A stretch of DNA of 64,000 bases from PALSA-612 sp963791225 (lineage in GTDB: Bacteria; Actinomycetota; Thermoleophilia; Gaiellales; Gaiellaceae): positions 1,364,001-1,428,000 of the forward strand of contig CAWBRV010000008.1 of assembly GCA_963791225.1 (NCBI GenBank), in the 5' to 3' direction. Positions 1 through 8,573 of this stretch are shown here, piece after piece (within the stretch, counting starts at the first letter, position 1; every line of letters begins with the position of its first letter). The position numbers were made by a program, and so were the translations under genes. The notes below the pieces were generated by a model, which worked only from the letters and a program-made list of their open reading frames with translations, had not been told where the DNA came from and ran no database searches.

Positions 1-189
1 AGTATCCGCTGACGTTGGCAAGCCGTCATGGGCATGTCTCAGAACGTCGTGTGTCTGGCGTGCTTTGATCACAGCGCGCTGCTTGCCGACGTTGACTACA
101 ACGCTGAGATGGTCGTCATGGGGCGAGGCGCGTGGCTCTACTTGGCACGGCAGCAAAGGCGATAGACGCGTGTCGCGCTGGCGAACGTG

Positions 190-400
190 GAAAGGCCTCA
201 GGTAGAGGCGATTCCACTCGGCGGAGCCGTAGGGAATCGGGGTGAGCGGGATCGGGCGTCCCTTGCACAGACAGATGATCGGCGCGGCGCACCGTTCCCG
301 CACTTCGTCGATGACCCGGGTGTTGTCGTAGCCTTTATTGGCGGTGACGTTCATGCGGGCTGTTGCCCTGGTGCCATCCAGCGTCGTCCAAGAGCAGCAC
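190..400 (-). pseudogene. Remnant of a DDE transposase
   Basis: Read on the minus strand, this stretch encodes a short segment with the motifs KGYDNTRVIDEVRER, ICLCKGRPIPLTPIPYG and AEWNRLY. These are typical of the catalytic-domain end of IS4/IS5/IS1182-type DDE transposases. No start codon, upstream catalytic part or C-terminal glutamate block is recognisable, so this is a decayed fragment. The frame stays open to the window's left edge but no longer looks like transposase there. Family level is from remembered motif patterns; the exact IS cannot be named. Confidence 0.55.
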
Positions 401-864
401 GAACGGTAGTGGAGACTCGCTCGCACCCAAGACTTTTTACCCATGCCGCTGCAGGAACAGTCGTGTGCCACGCAGCGAGCCGGCAAAAGCCAGTGCTGCG
501 GCGTCGGCACTGACTGCCGCTCTACGCAGGGGGTTTCTCGGACGGAAAGCCGGGCGGCTCGTTCCCAAGATTCGAGTCCAGGGAGGCCGCCGCCCGGCTT
601 CAAGAGAATAGCTCCAGGTCATGATTCCATCATGCTGGCGTTAGAGGTCATGTCGCGATGTTGACATTAGTCAGATCGGTGCTAGCCTCGTTGCATTCGA
701 GTCCACTGTGGCCTAGGGAGGCCAGAAAGAATGATCTGACCGGCGACACGGAGGTCAGTTCGCCAATAGGTCTGAAATCGAGACCGTTTGGCTCTCTCGC
801 GCACAAAGCGTGCCTCGCTATCACGGCGGACAGTCGTCAATCCGCGAATGAAAGGAGGAACGGT
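401..864. other. Non-coding stretch with a promoter-like site
   Basis: No convincing gene. Short open frames on both strands have no recognisable content. A TTGACA box at 661-666 followed after 16 bases by TAGCCT (683-688) is a possible sigma-70-type promoter for the gene starting at 865. If so, the transcript has a leader of about 170 bases. Confidence 0.4.
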
Positions 865-1620
865 GTGCCATTTCGAGGTCTACGCTCGTCGCGTCGCTCA
901 ACCTCGGCGAGCTGTCCTGGGGAAGTGCGAATGAACGTTCGAGCCGGGTGCTTGGTGGCCAGCCTGTTTATCGTCGCGATATTGGTTTCTGCGGGTTCTG
1001 CCGCAGCGAGTTGTAATCCCGGTCGAAGCAATTCGTCGGTCAGCAACCAGGCGGGGTGGCTAAAAGGCCCGCCTTCGGGCGTGTGTTACGACGGCAGTTT
1101 GGCCAACATCCTCGTTTACTCGCCGTACGTTGCCGCCACTGATGTAACCGCATGGGCGATGCTGTACAACAACGCTACGGGCTCTTATGGGCAAGTAGGA
1201 TGGCTCCAACAAACAAGCGCTCGCTACAACTTCACGGAGTCGAGCACGGCTGGCGGCGGTTTTCACCAGCTCTTACTCTCAGGGAGCAGTATCGGCAGCA
1301 GTCCAGCCTACAAAGTTACATTCTCATCTGACGCGTTCCACTTTTTCATTGACGGCATCAATGTCAATACAAACTACAACACAGGCTATACTGGATGCTA
1401 CTTCGCACAAGCTGGCGAAGTAACAAACAGCGCCAATCAGATGCCTGGCGGATACAACAATCACGACACGTTCACCAGTGGACAAGTGAGGCGTTCCGAC
1501 ACAGGCGGATGGAACTACGCAGACGCAACCGCGTACGTTCAGGGTCCGTCATCATGGTATGCGTCGTCTAAGGTCTCGTCCACAGAGGTCGACATTTGGG
1601 ACAAAGCATGCGCAAGTTAA
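865..1620 (+). CDS. Secreted protein of unknown function (cassette 1, secreted partner)
   Basis: I do not recognise the family. The GTG at 865 is preceded by a perfect AAAGGAGG (851-858) at 6 bases, which decides this start; an ATG at 931 with a weaker GGGGAAG would give a conventional signal peptide (MNVRAGCLVASLFIVAILVS). Starting at 865 adds a 22-residue arginine/serine-rich extension before the hydrophobic segment. The mature part (about 205 residues) is rich in Asn, Ser, Gly and Tyr with a few Cys, one next to the C-terminus, as in exported proteins of Gram-positive type. It overlaps the next gene by 25 bases, so the two are probably translated together. Similar two-gene layouts lie at 3269-4317 and 17693-18742. 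Confidence 0.75.
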   Translation: MPFRGLRSSRRSTSASCPGEVRMNVRAGCLVASLFIVAILVSAGSAAASCNPGRSNSSVSNQAGWLKGPPSGVCYDGSLANILVYSPYVAATDVTAWAMLYNNATGSYGQVGWLQQTSARYNFTESSTAGGGFHQLLLSGSSIGSSPAYKVTFSSDAFHFFIDGINVNTNYNTGYTGCYFAQAGEVTNSANQMPGGYNNHDTFTSGQVRRSDTGGWNYADATAYVQGPSSWYASSKVSSTEVDIWDKACAS

Positions 1621-2069
1621 CCCACATCAAAGTGAAGCGCCGCCATCTCTTCGTTCTCTTCGCTGTGATCATCGTCGCGATCGGTCTTGGGATTGTCTCT
1701 GCCGTGCAGTCAGCGAATGGACCGGGGCCAACGCCGGTTGTCTTTAGCGACGTCACGCCGGCCACTCTTGAAAGCGCGGGCATTGATCTGACGCAGACGA
1801 CGAATCCCGCGCCTCTGTCTTCTCAAGAGGTGGCAGAGAGCGCGGCCGCGAGTTATCTCAATAACGCGGACATCCGCGAGGCCCATTTCGCACACTGTAG
1901 CGTCGCTAATGTCACGCCACCGATCAACGAGGACTGTTGGGCTGTATCGCTGAGCCCGGCAGGTTTCGTCTCGCATGGACCGTCGAAGCCGATGTCGGCA
2001 AGCTACCTGATAGCACTGGTGGACCCGAACACTGGGCGCGTGCTTCTTGGCGAGGCCGGAAGACCCTGA
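1596..2069 (+). CDS. Membrane-anchored protein (cassette 1, anchored partner)
   Basis: About 157 residues: a short basic N-terminus, one hydrophobic helix (about residues 18-38, rich in Val/Ile/Leu) and an extracytoplasmic domain containing two Cys. I do not recognise the family. The TTG start at 1596 sits 6 bases after AGAGGT (1584-1589), inside the end of the upstream gene; the next in-frame ATG is at 1608. A strong terminator follows at once. The arrangement suggests it anchors, processes or protects against the secreted partner, but nothing in the sequence shows which. Confidence 0.7.
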   Translation: MGQSMRKLTHIKVKRRHLFVLFAVIIVAIGLGIVSAVQSANGPGPTPVVFSDVTPATLESAGIDLTQTTNPAPLSSQEVAESAAASYLNNADIREAHFAHCSVANVTPPINEDCWAVSLSPAGFVSHGPSKPMSASYLIALVDPNTGRVLLGEAGRP

Positions 2070-2082
2070 GACAAATCGCAAA

Positions 2083-2334
2083 CTAACAAAATAGCGGCCA
2101 GCAGCAACCGACGCTGCCGGCCGCTATTTCGCTCTGGAGTTGATGTCGAAGGTGGACGGGTGCTGCGCGCCGAACGGGCCTGCTCGACTGCCTGCCTGAG
2201 AGCGGCGTAGTCTCCACTTCGCGACCCAGCGACACCGAGCCTTCGACACCGCTCGCCAAAGGGTCAACAATAGGCACTAACGGCGAAAACCTCGGTTCAA
2301 GCCCTGGAAGCTCCTCAACCGAGCGAATCTCCAC
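2083..2334 (-). CDS. Possible small protein of unknown function
   Basis: An 83-residue frame with a GTG start at 2334 preceded on the minus strand by AAAGGAG at 6 bases, an excellent ribosome site. The product starts VEIRSVEELPGLEPRF and is not recognised. Its last codons lie inside the terminator hairpin at 2089-2129, so it may be a truncated gene that reads by chance into that structure. Confidence 0.35.
   Translation of the reverse strand: MEIRSVEELPGLEPRFSPLVPIVDPLASGVEGSVSLGREVETTPLSGRQSSRPVRRAAPVHLRHQLQSEIAAGSVGCCWPLFC
2089..2129. terminator. Intrinsic terminator hairpin
   Basis: AAATAGCGGCC (2089-2099) pairs perfectly with GGCCGCTATTT (2119-2129), and an inner GCAGC/GCTGC pair extends the stem. 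It ends cassette 1 and, with A and T runs on opposite ends, could also stop transcription from the right. Confidence 0.8.
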
Positions 2335-2995
2335 GAGCCGCTCCTTTCACGAGCCAGAAACCCGCCGGGACCTGGCCCAACCTGACGACCAAACAAGTAT
2401 CGCACGCCACACAACCAGTTTCAATCACCCGACTCTCGCCGACTCAATCACGGATGACGCTGTGGAGTGGCTTTTGTTCGACAATGAGAGCCGCGGCGAA
2501 CGCGTGCCGAGATCGAGGCGCCGAGCGTGGATGGCACGCGGCTGGTGCTTCGTCCCTTCGACACGGCGAGCTTTACCGCCTCCTTACGAAGGTTGACATA
2601 CGTGGCAACCAGGTCGGAGAAGAGGCACACCAGAGGAGTTACGGAGGCGCGGAAGAGCATACGAAGCTGAAAGAGCGATTGAGGGGAAGATCTCGCGATT
2701 GGGTTGGTGCCCTGGCACGAGCCTCGCAGCCTGCGGCCAAGCTGATAGCGCCCGCACTCTGGTTCGGTCTGGGGATTGTCTGAAGCCGCCGGTTACATCG
2801 CGGTGGGCGTGCAGTGAGCCCGAGTCGGTCGAGTCTGTATCGCAGCGCTCGGGAGCCAGCGCTAGGGCCCTCTCCGCACTCAGCCCCAGCACGACGTTCG
2901 CCTAGCCGATCGGCGTCGATCCTCGCGACAGCGACGCCAATCCGGTGACTGCCGCGCTGCCGATTCTCCCGTTGGCGAGCCACGTCTCCGGCGGC
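2335..2995. other. Gene-poor stretch
   Basis: Several overlapping open frames of 70-115 codons occur on both strands, but none has a convincing start or recognisable motif. They look like chance frames in GC-rich DNA, possibly over decayed genes. Confidence 0.4.
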
Positions 2996-3024
2996 TTGAC
3001 GGCAGTTGCCACATGTTGTATAAG
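2996..3024 (+). promoter_or_regulatory. Sigma-70-type promoter for cassette 2
   Basis: TTGACG (2996-3001), a 17-base spacer and TATAAG (3019-3024) are close to consensus, rare in such GC-rich DNA. The next gene starts at 3269, so transcripts from here would carry a leader of about 240 bases. Confidence 0.6.
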
Positions 3025-3268
3025 GCAGTGACCGCAGTCAACTGAGGAGTCGCTGTGGATGGGAGCACGTCTCGGACTCCACGCTTTGTGGTGAGGTCGT
3101 CATGGTTCGCGCGGCTATGGGACACACGCTATATGAGTTCCCACGTAAGGAAGGCTTTGGAGCCAGACGCTCCTCAGGTCTTGAAAGACCGGCGTGATCC
3201 ACAAAACTCCTTAGCCGACGCTGGCCAGCGGTCGCGGATCTTGGACAAGAGAGGAGTTGATTCCACAC

Positions 3269-3655
3269 ATGCTGCATATCCGATTATTCACGGTCGTCGG
3301 CGCGTTCGCGGTAACATCGCTGATATTTGCTGCCAGTGCGTTGAGCTGGTCTCAGTATTATGAACAGGGCGTTACATGTTATTCGGCAAATCACTCTAAA
3401 CAGTCAGATTTTAATCAATCACTAGCTTTGAACCAAGTCTATTTCGATGAATGGCTTGGGTGTGGAAGCGGCGGCCTCCCGCAGATGGGGACGCGATACG
3501 TGAAGTCCGATGGAACGACCACATACTCCTGGATGTGGTCCAACACAGGTTCCATCTACGACTACAGAACGATCGGCTACGGGGCTGCGCAATGCAAAGC
3601 CAATTCAGGCAACGGCCGTCAGGTGGAGGTGGATGATTGTTTCACACAAAACTAA
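3269..3655 (+). CDS. Small secreted protein (cassette 2, secreted partner)
   Basis: A 128-residue protein with a clear signal peptide ending at AASALS, then an aromatic mature domain (Trp, Tyr, Asn, Gly) with four Cys, one close to the C-terminus. The ATG at 3269 follows GAGGAG (3251-3256) by 12 bases, slightly long. The family is not recognised, but the signal peptide and the first mature residues (SALSW, then Tyr) closely match the secreted partner of cassette 3 at 17693 (SALSF, then Tyr). It could be a toxin, a structural exoprotein or a surface factor; no catalytic motif is visible. It overlaps its partner by 19 bases. Confidence 0.75.
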   Translation: MLHIRLFTVVGAFAVTSLIFAASALSWSQYYEQGVTCYSANHSKQSDFNQSLALNQVYFDEWLGCGSGGLPQMGTRYVKSDGTTTYSWMWSNTGSIYDYRTIGYGAAQCKANSGNGRQVEVDDCFTQN

Positions 3656-4317
3656 CCCATCGAAATTTGTCGAGAGTCATGCCGGGCGGCCAGATCGTCC
3701 GCGGCCGGCGGCGGCGCATGTACCTCAGCATAGTGGTAGTGGTCAGTGTAGCTGCGGTGTCTTCAGGTGTACTCTTGAGCAATAGCTCCGCCGGACCGTC
3801 ACCCACGGAGCAGCCTGGAGGTGTGGCAAGCGGGGTCTCCGCGCTCGTGCGGCTTCCTGCCGTTGCGGACTTGCCTACTGCTGTGGCTCAGTTTGTCCGA
3901 CTGAGTTCTCGCTCGGCGTCCACCAGCGTCGTCGCGCGGGAGCTGAAGAGCGTGCGGCTCTTGCGCAGCGATATGGGCGACCATTTCAGCGTCTACGCGT
4001 TCAGGGCGACGACAGGTAGTGTCTGTTACATTGTCGTTTCATTGAGCGGATCATGCCCAACACATCCAGACAATGGGACATTAGGGTTCCAGTGGACGGT
4101 TGGCGGAGGACATAGCGGTCAGCCCAGTCGTCTCGTCGGCATTGTCGCGGATGGCGTGAAGGGAATTGACCTTGTCGTCGACGGGCAACTCTTCCCTGTA
4201 AGTGTCGAGAATAATTTTGCGTACGCAGAGTTCCCTGCGTCGTCAGGATCGGCAGCTATTCATGTTCATGAAGCCGACGGAAGCGTCAGCGCGGACAATG
4301 TCCAGCTACAGGGTTGA
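3637..4317 (+). CDS. Membrane-anchored protein (cassette 2, anchored partner)
   Basis: About 226 residues with a basic N-terminus, one transmembrane helix (about residues 29-48) and an extracytoplasmic domain with two Cys. The TTG at 3637 is preceded by GGAGGT (3625-3630) at 6 bases inside the upstream gene; an ATG at 3679 is the alternative. The C-terminal half is clearly related to the product of 18092-18742: both share a Cys-containing strand, a G-x-x-D-x-V segment, a PVSVENN / SVSIVNN block and a final DGSV. The pair therefore forms a duplicated module with its secreted neighbour. Function unknown. Confidence 0.75.
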   Translation: MFHTKLTHRNLSRVMPGGQIVRGRRRRMYLSIVVVVSVAAVSSGVLLSNSSAGPSPTEQPGGVASGVSALVRLPAVADLPTAVAQFVRLSSRSASTSVVARELKSVRLLRSDMGDHFSVYAFRATTGSVCYIVVSLSGSCPTHPDNGTLGFQWTVGGGHSGQPSRLVGIVADGVKGIDLVVDGQLFPVSVENNFAYAEFPASSGSAAIHVHEADGSVSADNVQLQG

Positions 4318-5303
4318 GTGAAACAGACCAGACCAATGCAAAGGCGCTCGTATCGGGCGCAGTGGCTGCTGCCGCCTCAGGCGTCGCGCCAACATGCCTT
4401 CAGGCGAACATGCCTCCAGACTGGTCTGGCCCCTGTTTCGTGGACTCGGTGTGTGAGAGTCAGGCGGCGTTTGCGGTTCAAATTCAATCGGTGTCAGCAT
4501 CCCGAGCACGCTGTGGCGGCGGTTGCGGTTATGGAAGATCTCGAGGTAGTCGAACAGCGCCGTGCTGAGCTCGATCCTGGTCTTCCACTTCTTACGGTTG
4601 AGCAGTTCGGTCTGCAGCCGCGCCCAGAACGCCTCGATGAGGGCGTTGTCGTAGGCGTTGCCGATGGTTCCCATCGAGGGCACGAGGCCGGCTTGGCGGA
4701 CGCGTTCGCTAAATGCCCAGGAGGTGAACTGGCTGCCGTGATCGGAGTGGATCACCGTCCGACTGGACGGCATGCGGTTGCTGATCGCCATCGCCAGCAC
4801 GTTCGTGACCAGAGAGGTCGCCTGGTGGCTGTCGATCGACCAGCCAACGACTCTCCGTGAGTGGGCGTCGAGCACGACGCAGCAGTAGACGCGCCCCTCT
4901 CTGGTTGGGTGCTCGGTGATGTCGGTGAGCCAGAGCTGGTTGGGGTGATCGCGGTTGAAGTCTCGGCAGACAAGGTCCTCTGAGGTCGCGACGTTGACAG
5001 GCTCTTGCGCTGCTTGCGGGTCGGCAGGCCCTGCAGTCTCTCCTCGGCCATCAGCTTGTGCACCAGCTTGTTGGAGACACTGATCTGCCAGCCGAGGTTG
5101 AGCTCGGCGCGGATGCGCCGATAGCCATAGACGCCGCGAGAGTTGGTGTGGATCTGGTTGATCAGCCCTCGCAACCACTCTCGCCGTAGCTGCGCCGGCG
5201 ACGGCGTCCGTCGACGCCAGCTGAAGTAGCCCGACGGTGCGACGCCGAGGATCCGGCAGCAGCGTTTGACGTGGCAGCCCTGCCCGGCCAGAGCAGCGAT
5301 CAC
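4306..5303 (-). pseudogene. IS3-family transposase OrfB (DDE integrase), frameshifted
   Basis: The first part (from the GTG at 5303, overlapping the orfA stop as GTGA) encodes the HTH_21 region with GVYGYRRIRAELN. Near 4998 the frame shifts by one base: continuity of RKQRKSL with VNVATSEDLV implies loss of one nucleotide. The second frame contains the rve catalytic core with LWLTDITEHP (first Asp), IHSDHGSQFTS (second Asp) and NALIEAFWARLQTELL (Glu). It lacks the usual stop after TPIEFE and reads through the terminal repeat to 4306, running antiparallel into the preceding gene's end. The protein can only be made with a corrective frameshift. Confidence 0.85.
4320..4335. repeat. Inverted stub matching the IS3 element end
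   Basis: GAAACAGACCAGACCA here is nearly the reverse complement of the left terminal repeat of the IS element (4422-4439). The two lie about 85 bases apart, just after the stop codon of the preceding gene. It may be the end of a second, otherwise lost, element copy. Confidence 0.4.
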
Positions 5304-5663
5304 CGGGTATTTCCTTTTGGGCGCACCTCGCTCTCCGCGAACAACGCCGAGGCTCTCTTGGTCATCTCCAGCTCGGTCTCGAGCTCCCGGATCCTGCGCC
5401 GCGCCATGGCGAGCTCCGACCGCTCGCCGCTCGACAGCCCAGGGCGCTCACCCCGATCAACCTCGTCCTGCGTCCGCCAGCGATACACCGTTGCCTCGCT
5501 CACCCCGGTCTCGGCTGCCACCACGCCGACCGAACGGCCCGAACGGACAAGCTCAACCACCCGCCGGCGAAACTCCGGCGCATCCGACCTCGACATCCAC
5601 GATCCCCTTTCCCTGAAAGCCCGATTCTCATCGACCGAGTCCAGAAAACGGGGACCAGATCAG
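4421..5663 (-). mobile_element. IS3-family insertion sequence
   Basis: About 1.24 kb, bounded by imperfect inverted repeats of about 30 bases: left 4421-4450 (CTGGTCTGGCCCCTGTTTCG, then TGGACTCGGT) and right 5634-5663 (ACCGAGTCCAGAAAACGGGG, then ACCAGATCAG). It carries two overlapping minus-strand genes, orfA and orfB, in the usual IS3 layout. No matching target duplication flanks the ends. A one-base deletion in orfB makes this copy unable to make intact transposase. The right end cuts into an ApeA-like gene. Confidence 0.85.
5300..5596 (-). CDS. IS3-family transposase OrfA
   Basis: 98 residues: an N-terminal helix-turn-helix of the HTH_8/InsE type (SEATVYRWR) followed by a charged coiled-coil (about residues 60-85, RRRIRELETELEM). 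It binds the element ends and partners OrfB. The frame is intact. Its stop overlaps the orfB start by four bases, the usual setting for translational coupling or programmed frameshifting in IS3 elements. Confidence 0.85.
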   Translation of the reverse strand: MSRSDAPEFRRRVVELVRSGRSVGVVAAETGVSEATVYRWRTQDEVDRGERPGLSSGERSELAMARRRIRELETELEMTKRASALFAESEVRPKGNTR

Positions 5664-6724
5664 GGTTCTCGACCGAGCTCCGCTGGGATGAACAGGGTAA
5701 GTCGCTGACGTTCATCGGCGTCGATTTCACGCCGCCGGAACCGATCGAAGTCGCGCTGAACGACGAAGTGACCCTTAAGGTCATCTTTGGGTGGACTTGG
5801 AGCGGCCGGAGGCCGGTCACGACGGATGTCAGGATCGCGCAGGAGGCCAGACTGTGTCTGGCCTTTGGCCGACCGGTCAGCATCGACGGCTGCCTGGCTT
5901 ATGTGGGGCAGCTTCGCAACTTTCTGGCTTTGGCGGTAGGGCGGCCGATTCGGGTCCTCTCGGTGCACGGCTTCCACAACCCTCCGGCGGATGCCGAGCC
6001 GGATCCGTTCACCGGGCTCTCGCCGCATCCAAATGCCGTCGAGCTTTTCTTTCGCCTCGTCGGCGTTCCTGAGCCTGCAGCGCGCGAGTTGCACCCGATC
6101 GAGATGCTGTTCACACTCGCGGATGCCAAGCCTCGCCTCGAGGCGATCGCGAAAGCGTGGTTCGGCAAGCATGAGCTTCTAGGCCCCGTGCTCGTTCGGT
6201 ATTTCCACCTGATTCACACGGCGCCAACAAGCCGCGAGCAGGAATTCGAGAATCTTGTTCGGGTGCTTGAGACGCACCATCGCCGGACGGCTCCTGGGCT
6301 TGGGAGGACGTCTGAGCATGAGGGGCGGCTTGAGGTGGTGCTTTCTTCTGTGGGGGACGAGCACCGTGATTGGCTGGCCGACAAGCTCGAGTTCAGTCAC
6401 GAGCCCTCGCTCGCACAGCGTCTCAAAGACGCGCTTGGCCGATGTCCGACGGTCACGGGCCGCCTGATCGGCAACGCCGACGCTAGAAAGTCGTTCATCT
6501 GGAGGGTGGTCGCGACCCGGAACTTCGAGATTCATCTGGATCCGGACAAGGAGGCCGAGGCGGCAAAGGGTGCAGCGCTCGTCGCCCTGATTCACCAGCT
6601 CCGAGGCTTAGTGGAGATGACACTGCTACTAGAGATGGGGTTCACCTGCGACGAGATCGCTGCCATTTTCGAGCGCCTTGACCGCCGCTATCGGCTCATC
6701 GAGCATCTTCGCGGAATCATTTGA
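5664..6724 (+). pseudogene. ApeA-like HEPN defence protein, 5'-truncated by the IS element
   Basis: The frame is open from the right end of the IS element, with no proper start: the residues at the junction (ELRWDEQGKSLTFIGVDF) are mid-protein. The first in-frame start is a GTG at 5768. The N-terminal part, with a QLRNFLALAVGRPI segment, resembles the ApeA N-terminal domain. The C-terminal part has a HEPN nuclease motif RN-x3-H (RNFEIH, near 6511-6528) and a C-terminal helix typical of Apea-like HEPN domains. ApeA proteins are single-gene abortive anti-phage systems whose HEPN domain cleaves RNA. The missing piece is probably the first 50-150 residues. The rest of the frame is undamaged, suggesting a recent insertion. 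Confidence 0.7.
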
Positions 6725-6952
6725 TCGGTCGGCTCATCTAGACCATCGCGACCATGGGTCCAGCTAGAAGCATCGCGAAGATATAGGTCCGTGGCTCAAG
6801 TGACATATGGCACTTAAGAGGGCTGCGATCGGTACACTTCGTTTGACACTCGCTCGAGAGCATGGCCTTCGACCGCACAAGCGAGTTCAAATCACACGGT
6901 GTCGCGTGGCGGCTTGATTATCTGACGCCGAGGCCTTTAGGATCGGTTCTTC
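6725..6952. other. Spacer between ApeA-like and SIR2 genes
   Basis: No clear gene. A 35-codon frame (6862-6969, starting MAFDRTSEF) overlaps the SIR2 start in another frame and may be a leader peptide or chance. A short imperfect direct repeat (CCATCGCG / GCATCGCG, each followed by a GGTCC) lies at about 6743-6790. Confidence 0.35.
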
Positions 6953-8572
6953 ATGATCGTCGACTCTGACTTCTTCGCTGAGCGTCGGACTATCGAGGCG
7001 ATGGCGACACTCCGACGTGCTGATCCGCTCGTCATTTTCGCCGGCGCCGGCGTACCTGCTTCAGTCGACGTACCCCCTTGGAACCAGCTGTTGCGAGAGC
7101 TTCTCATCGACGTCGTGGCGGCTCGAGATCCGCTGCTTACCGAGCCATCTCAACGCGAGATGTATGTAGACGCGTTAATCGCTACGCACCCGGCGCCGTT
7201 TCTCGGCTCACTCGTGCGCGAGTATCTTCCCGACCCGAAGGCGTTTGCTCGTCGTCTGCATCATCATCTTTACTCACCCTTGCAGGACGAGTACCGCACA
7301 CCGGTTGGAGTCAACTTTCCGCGTGCGCTCTGCGAACTTGTCCTGAGTCGCGCCGAGCAGGGTCAGACGACAGTTCTGGTCACGACAAACTTCGATGATG
7401 TTGTTGAACATACTTTTAGAAACGATGCGGTCGTCAAGCGCGCCAACAAGCCTGGGCTCACCCTCCGGGCGCGGTATGGCAACAGACTTCCAATGGGAGA
7501 CCGCGTTCTGCCAGTTCACCATATTCACGGCTATGTCCCGAGAGCCGGTGCTATCCCGGCTCGCCAAACGCTTGTCTTCTCTGAGCGGGACTTCCATGAA
7601 CCTTGGAATGATCAATGGCCACATGAGTTGCTGCTTGACCACGCTGCTTCTCAATGGCTACTCGTCGGGATGTCGTTCGAAGACCCGCGGGTTCCTTTCT
7701 ATCTCTCACAACGCCACGGGCTCGCGACTGGCGGTCCGCCTCCGATTGCTCTTTTCTCCTTGCAGGGCCGGCGATGGCGGAATATCGCTGACCGCATGGT
7801 TGTGGAGTCGCTTGTGGCAGCCGAGACCAGCCGCATGCGGGAGTTTGGCGTTAGCGACGTCTTGGTCACCCGCTACTACTTCCAAGATGCACAATTTCTG
7901 CGTGATCTCTCACTCAGTGATGGCGGTCCGGAGCAAAACTACTGCCGACGACGCAACCAATGGTTCGAGGGGCTCCGCACGAGTTATCTCGAGCGAGCAG
8001 GCGATGAGATGCTCGAGCGGTCGCGAGCAATCAGTACCACGCTGTTGGAGTTGAGGCATCTCATGGAACGCAACGTTCACGACCGAGATCGACTCACGGA
8101 CGAGAAGATCAAAGTTGAACTTTATGCACGTGACACCGATCATCGGGCTCTTTTCCTTATCGCCTCCTCAGAATCTGTCTTGCTCGACCCATCGCGATCG
8201 AACCGGTTCGAGCTGACATCAAACGAAGATCGCATGTCCGCAGCGGTACACGCGTTCACAACCGGCACGCCCGGATTTGTCAAGAAACTCAAGCGCCACG
8301 AACACGGACGCTGGAACGGCTTTTGGGCCACGCCAATCATGCTAGCTGCACCGCCATGGTACTGGCTGCCCGTTGGTGCGCTCGTCGTCTGTACCACCTA
8401 CGACATCAAGCGCACCTCGCTCCGGTTCACAATTCCGGAAGTAGAGAAGGAGCTTCACTTGGCGATACAGGATTGCGGAACGTTTCTCGACCCAGGGGAG
8501 GTTTTGACCGATGCATTGCTGACCGCGGCCGTGCGCGCGAGACGTGGTAAACTGAAGTTGAAAAGCAAATGA
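6953..8572 (+). CDS. SIR2-domain protein, putative NAD-degrading defence effector
   Basis: 539 residues. The N-terminal half is a SIR2_2-type domain: GAGVPASVDVPPW (residues 31-43, nucleotide-binding GAG), TTNFDD (about 143-149), HIHGY (about 191-195, candidate catalytic His) and VGMSFEDPRV (about 238-247). Prokaryotic SIR2 domains of this group usually destroy NAD+ during phage infection. The C-terminal part (about residues 395-510, RALFLIASSES to ALVVCTTYD) resembles a GAF-like sensor fold, but I am less sure of that. A small gene follows after one base. No HerA, APAZ or TIR partner is visible, so the exact defence class is open. Confidence 0.75.
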   Translation: MIVDSDFFAERRTIEAMATLRRADPLVIFAGAGVPASVDVPPWNQLLRELLIDVVAARDPLLTEPSQREMYVDALIATHPAPFLGSLVREYLPDPKAFARRLHHHLYSPLQDEYRTPVGVNFPRALCELVLSRAEQGQTTVLVTTNFDDVVEHTFRNDAVVKRANKPGLTLRARYGNRLPMGDRVLPVHHIHGYVPRAGAIPARQTLVFSERDFHEPWNDQWPHELLLDHAASQWLLVGMSFEDPRVPFYLSQRHGLATGGPPPIALFSLQGRRWRNIADRMVVESLVAAETSRMREFGVSDVLVTRYYFQDAQFLRDLSLSDGGPEQNYCRRRNQWFEGLRTSYLERAGDEMLERSRAISTTLLELRHLMERNVHDRDRLTDEKIKVELYARDTDHRALFLIASSESVLLDPSRSNRFELTSNEDRMSAAVHAFTTGTPGFVKKLKRHEHGRWNGFWATPIMLAAPPWYWLPVGALVVCTTYDIKRTSLRFTIPEVEKELHLAIQDCGTFLDPGEVLTDALLTAAVRARRGKLKLKSK

Positions 8573-8573
8573 A

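Noticed and set aside
3269..3655. Lactococcin-972-type bacteriocin
   Set aside because: Size and membrane-linked partner suggested it, but the mature sequence lacks that family's pattern and no ABC transporter follows.
6870..6920. A tRNA T-loop-like GAGTTCAAATC
   Set aside because: No matching stems or anticodon arm nearby.
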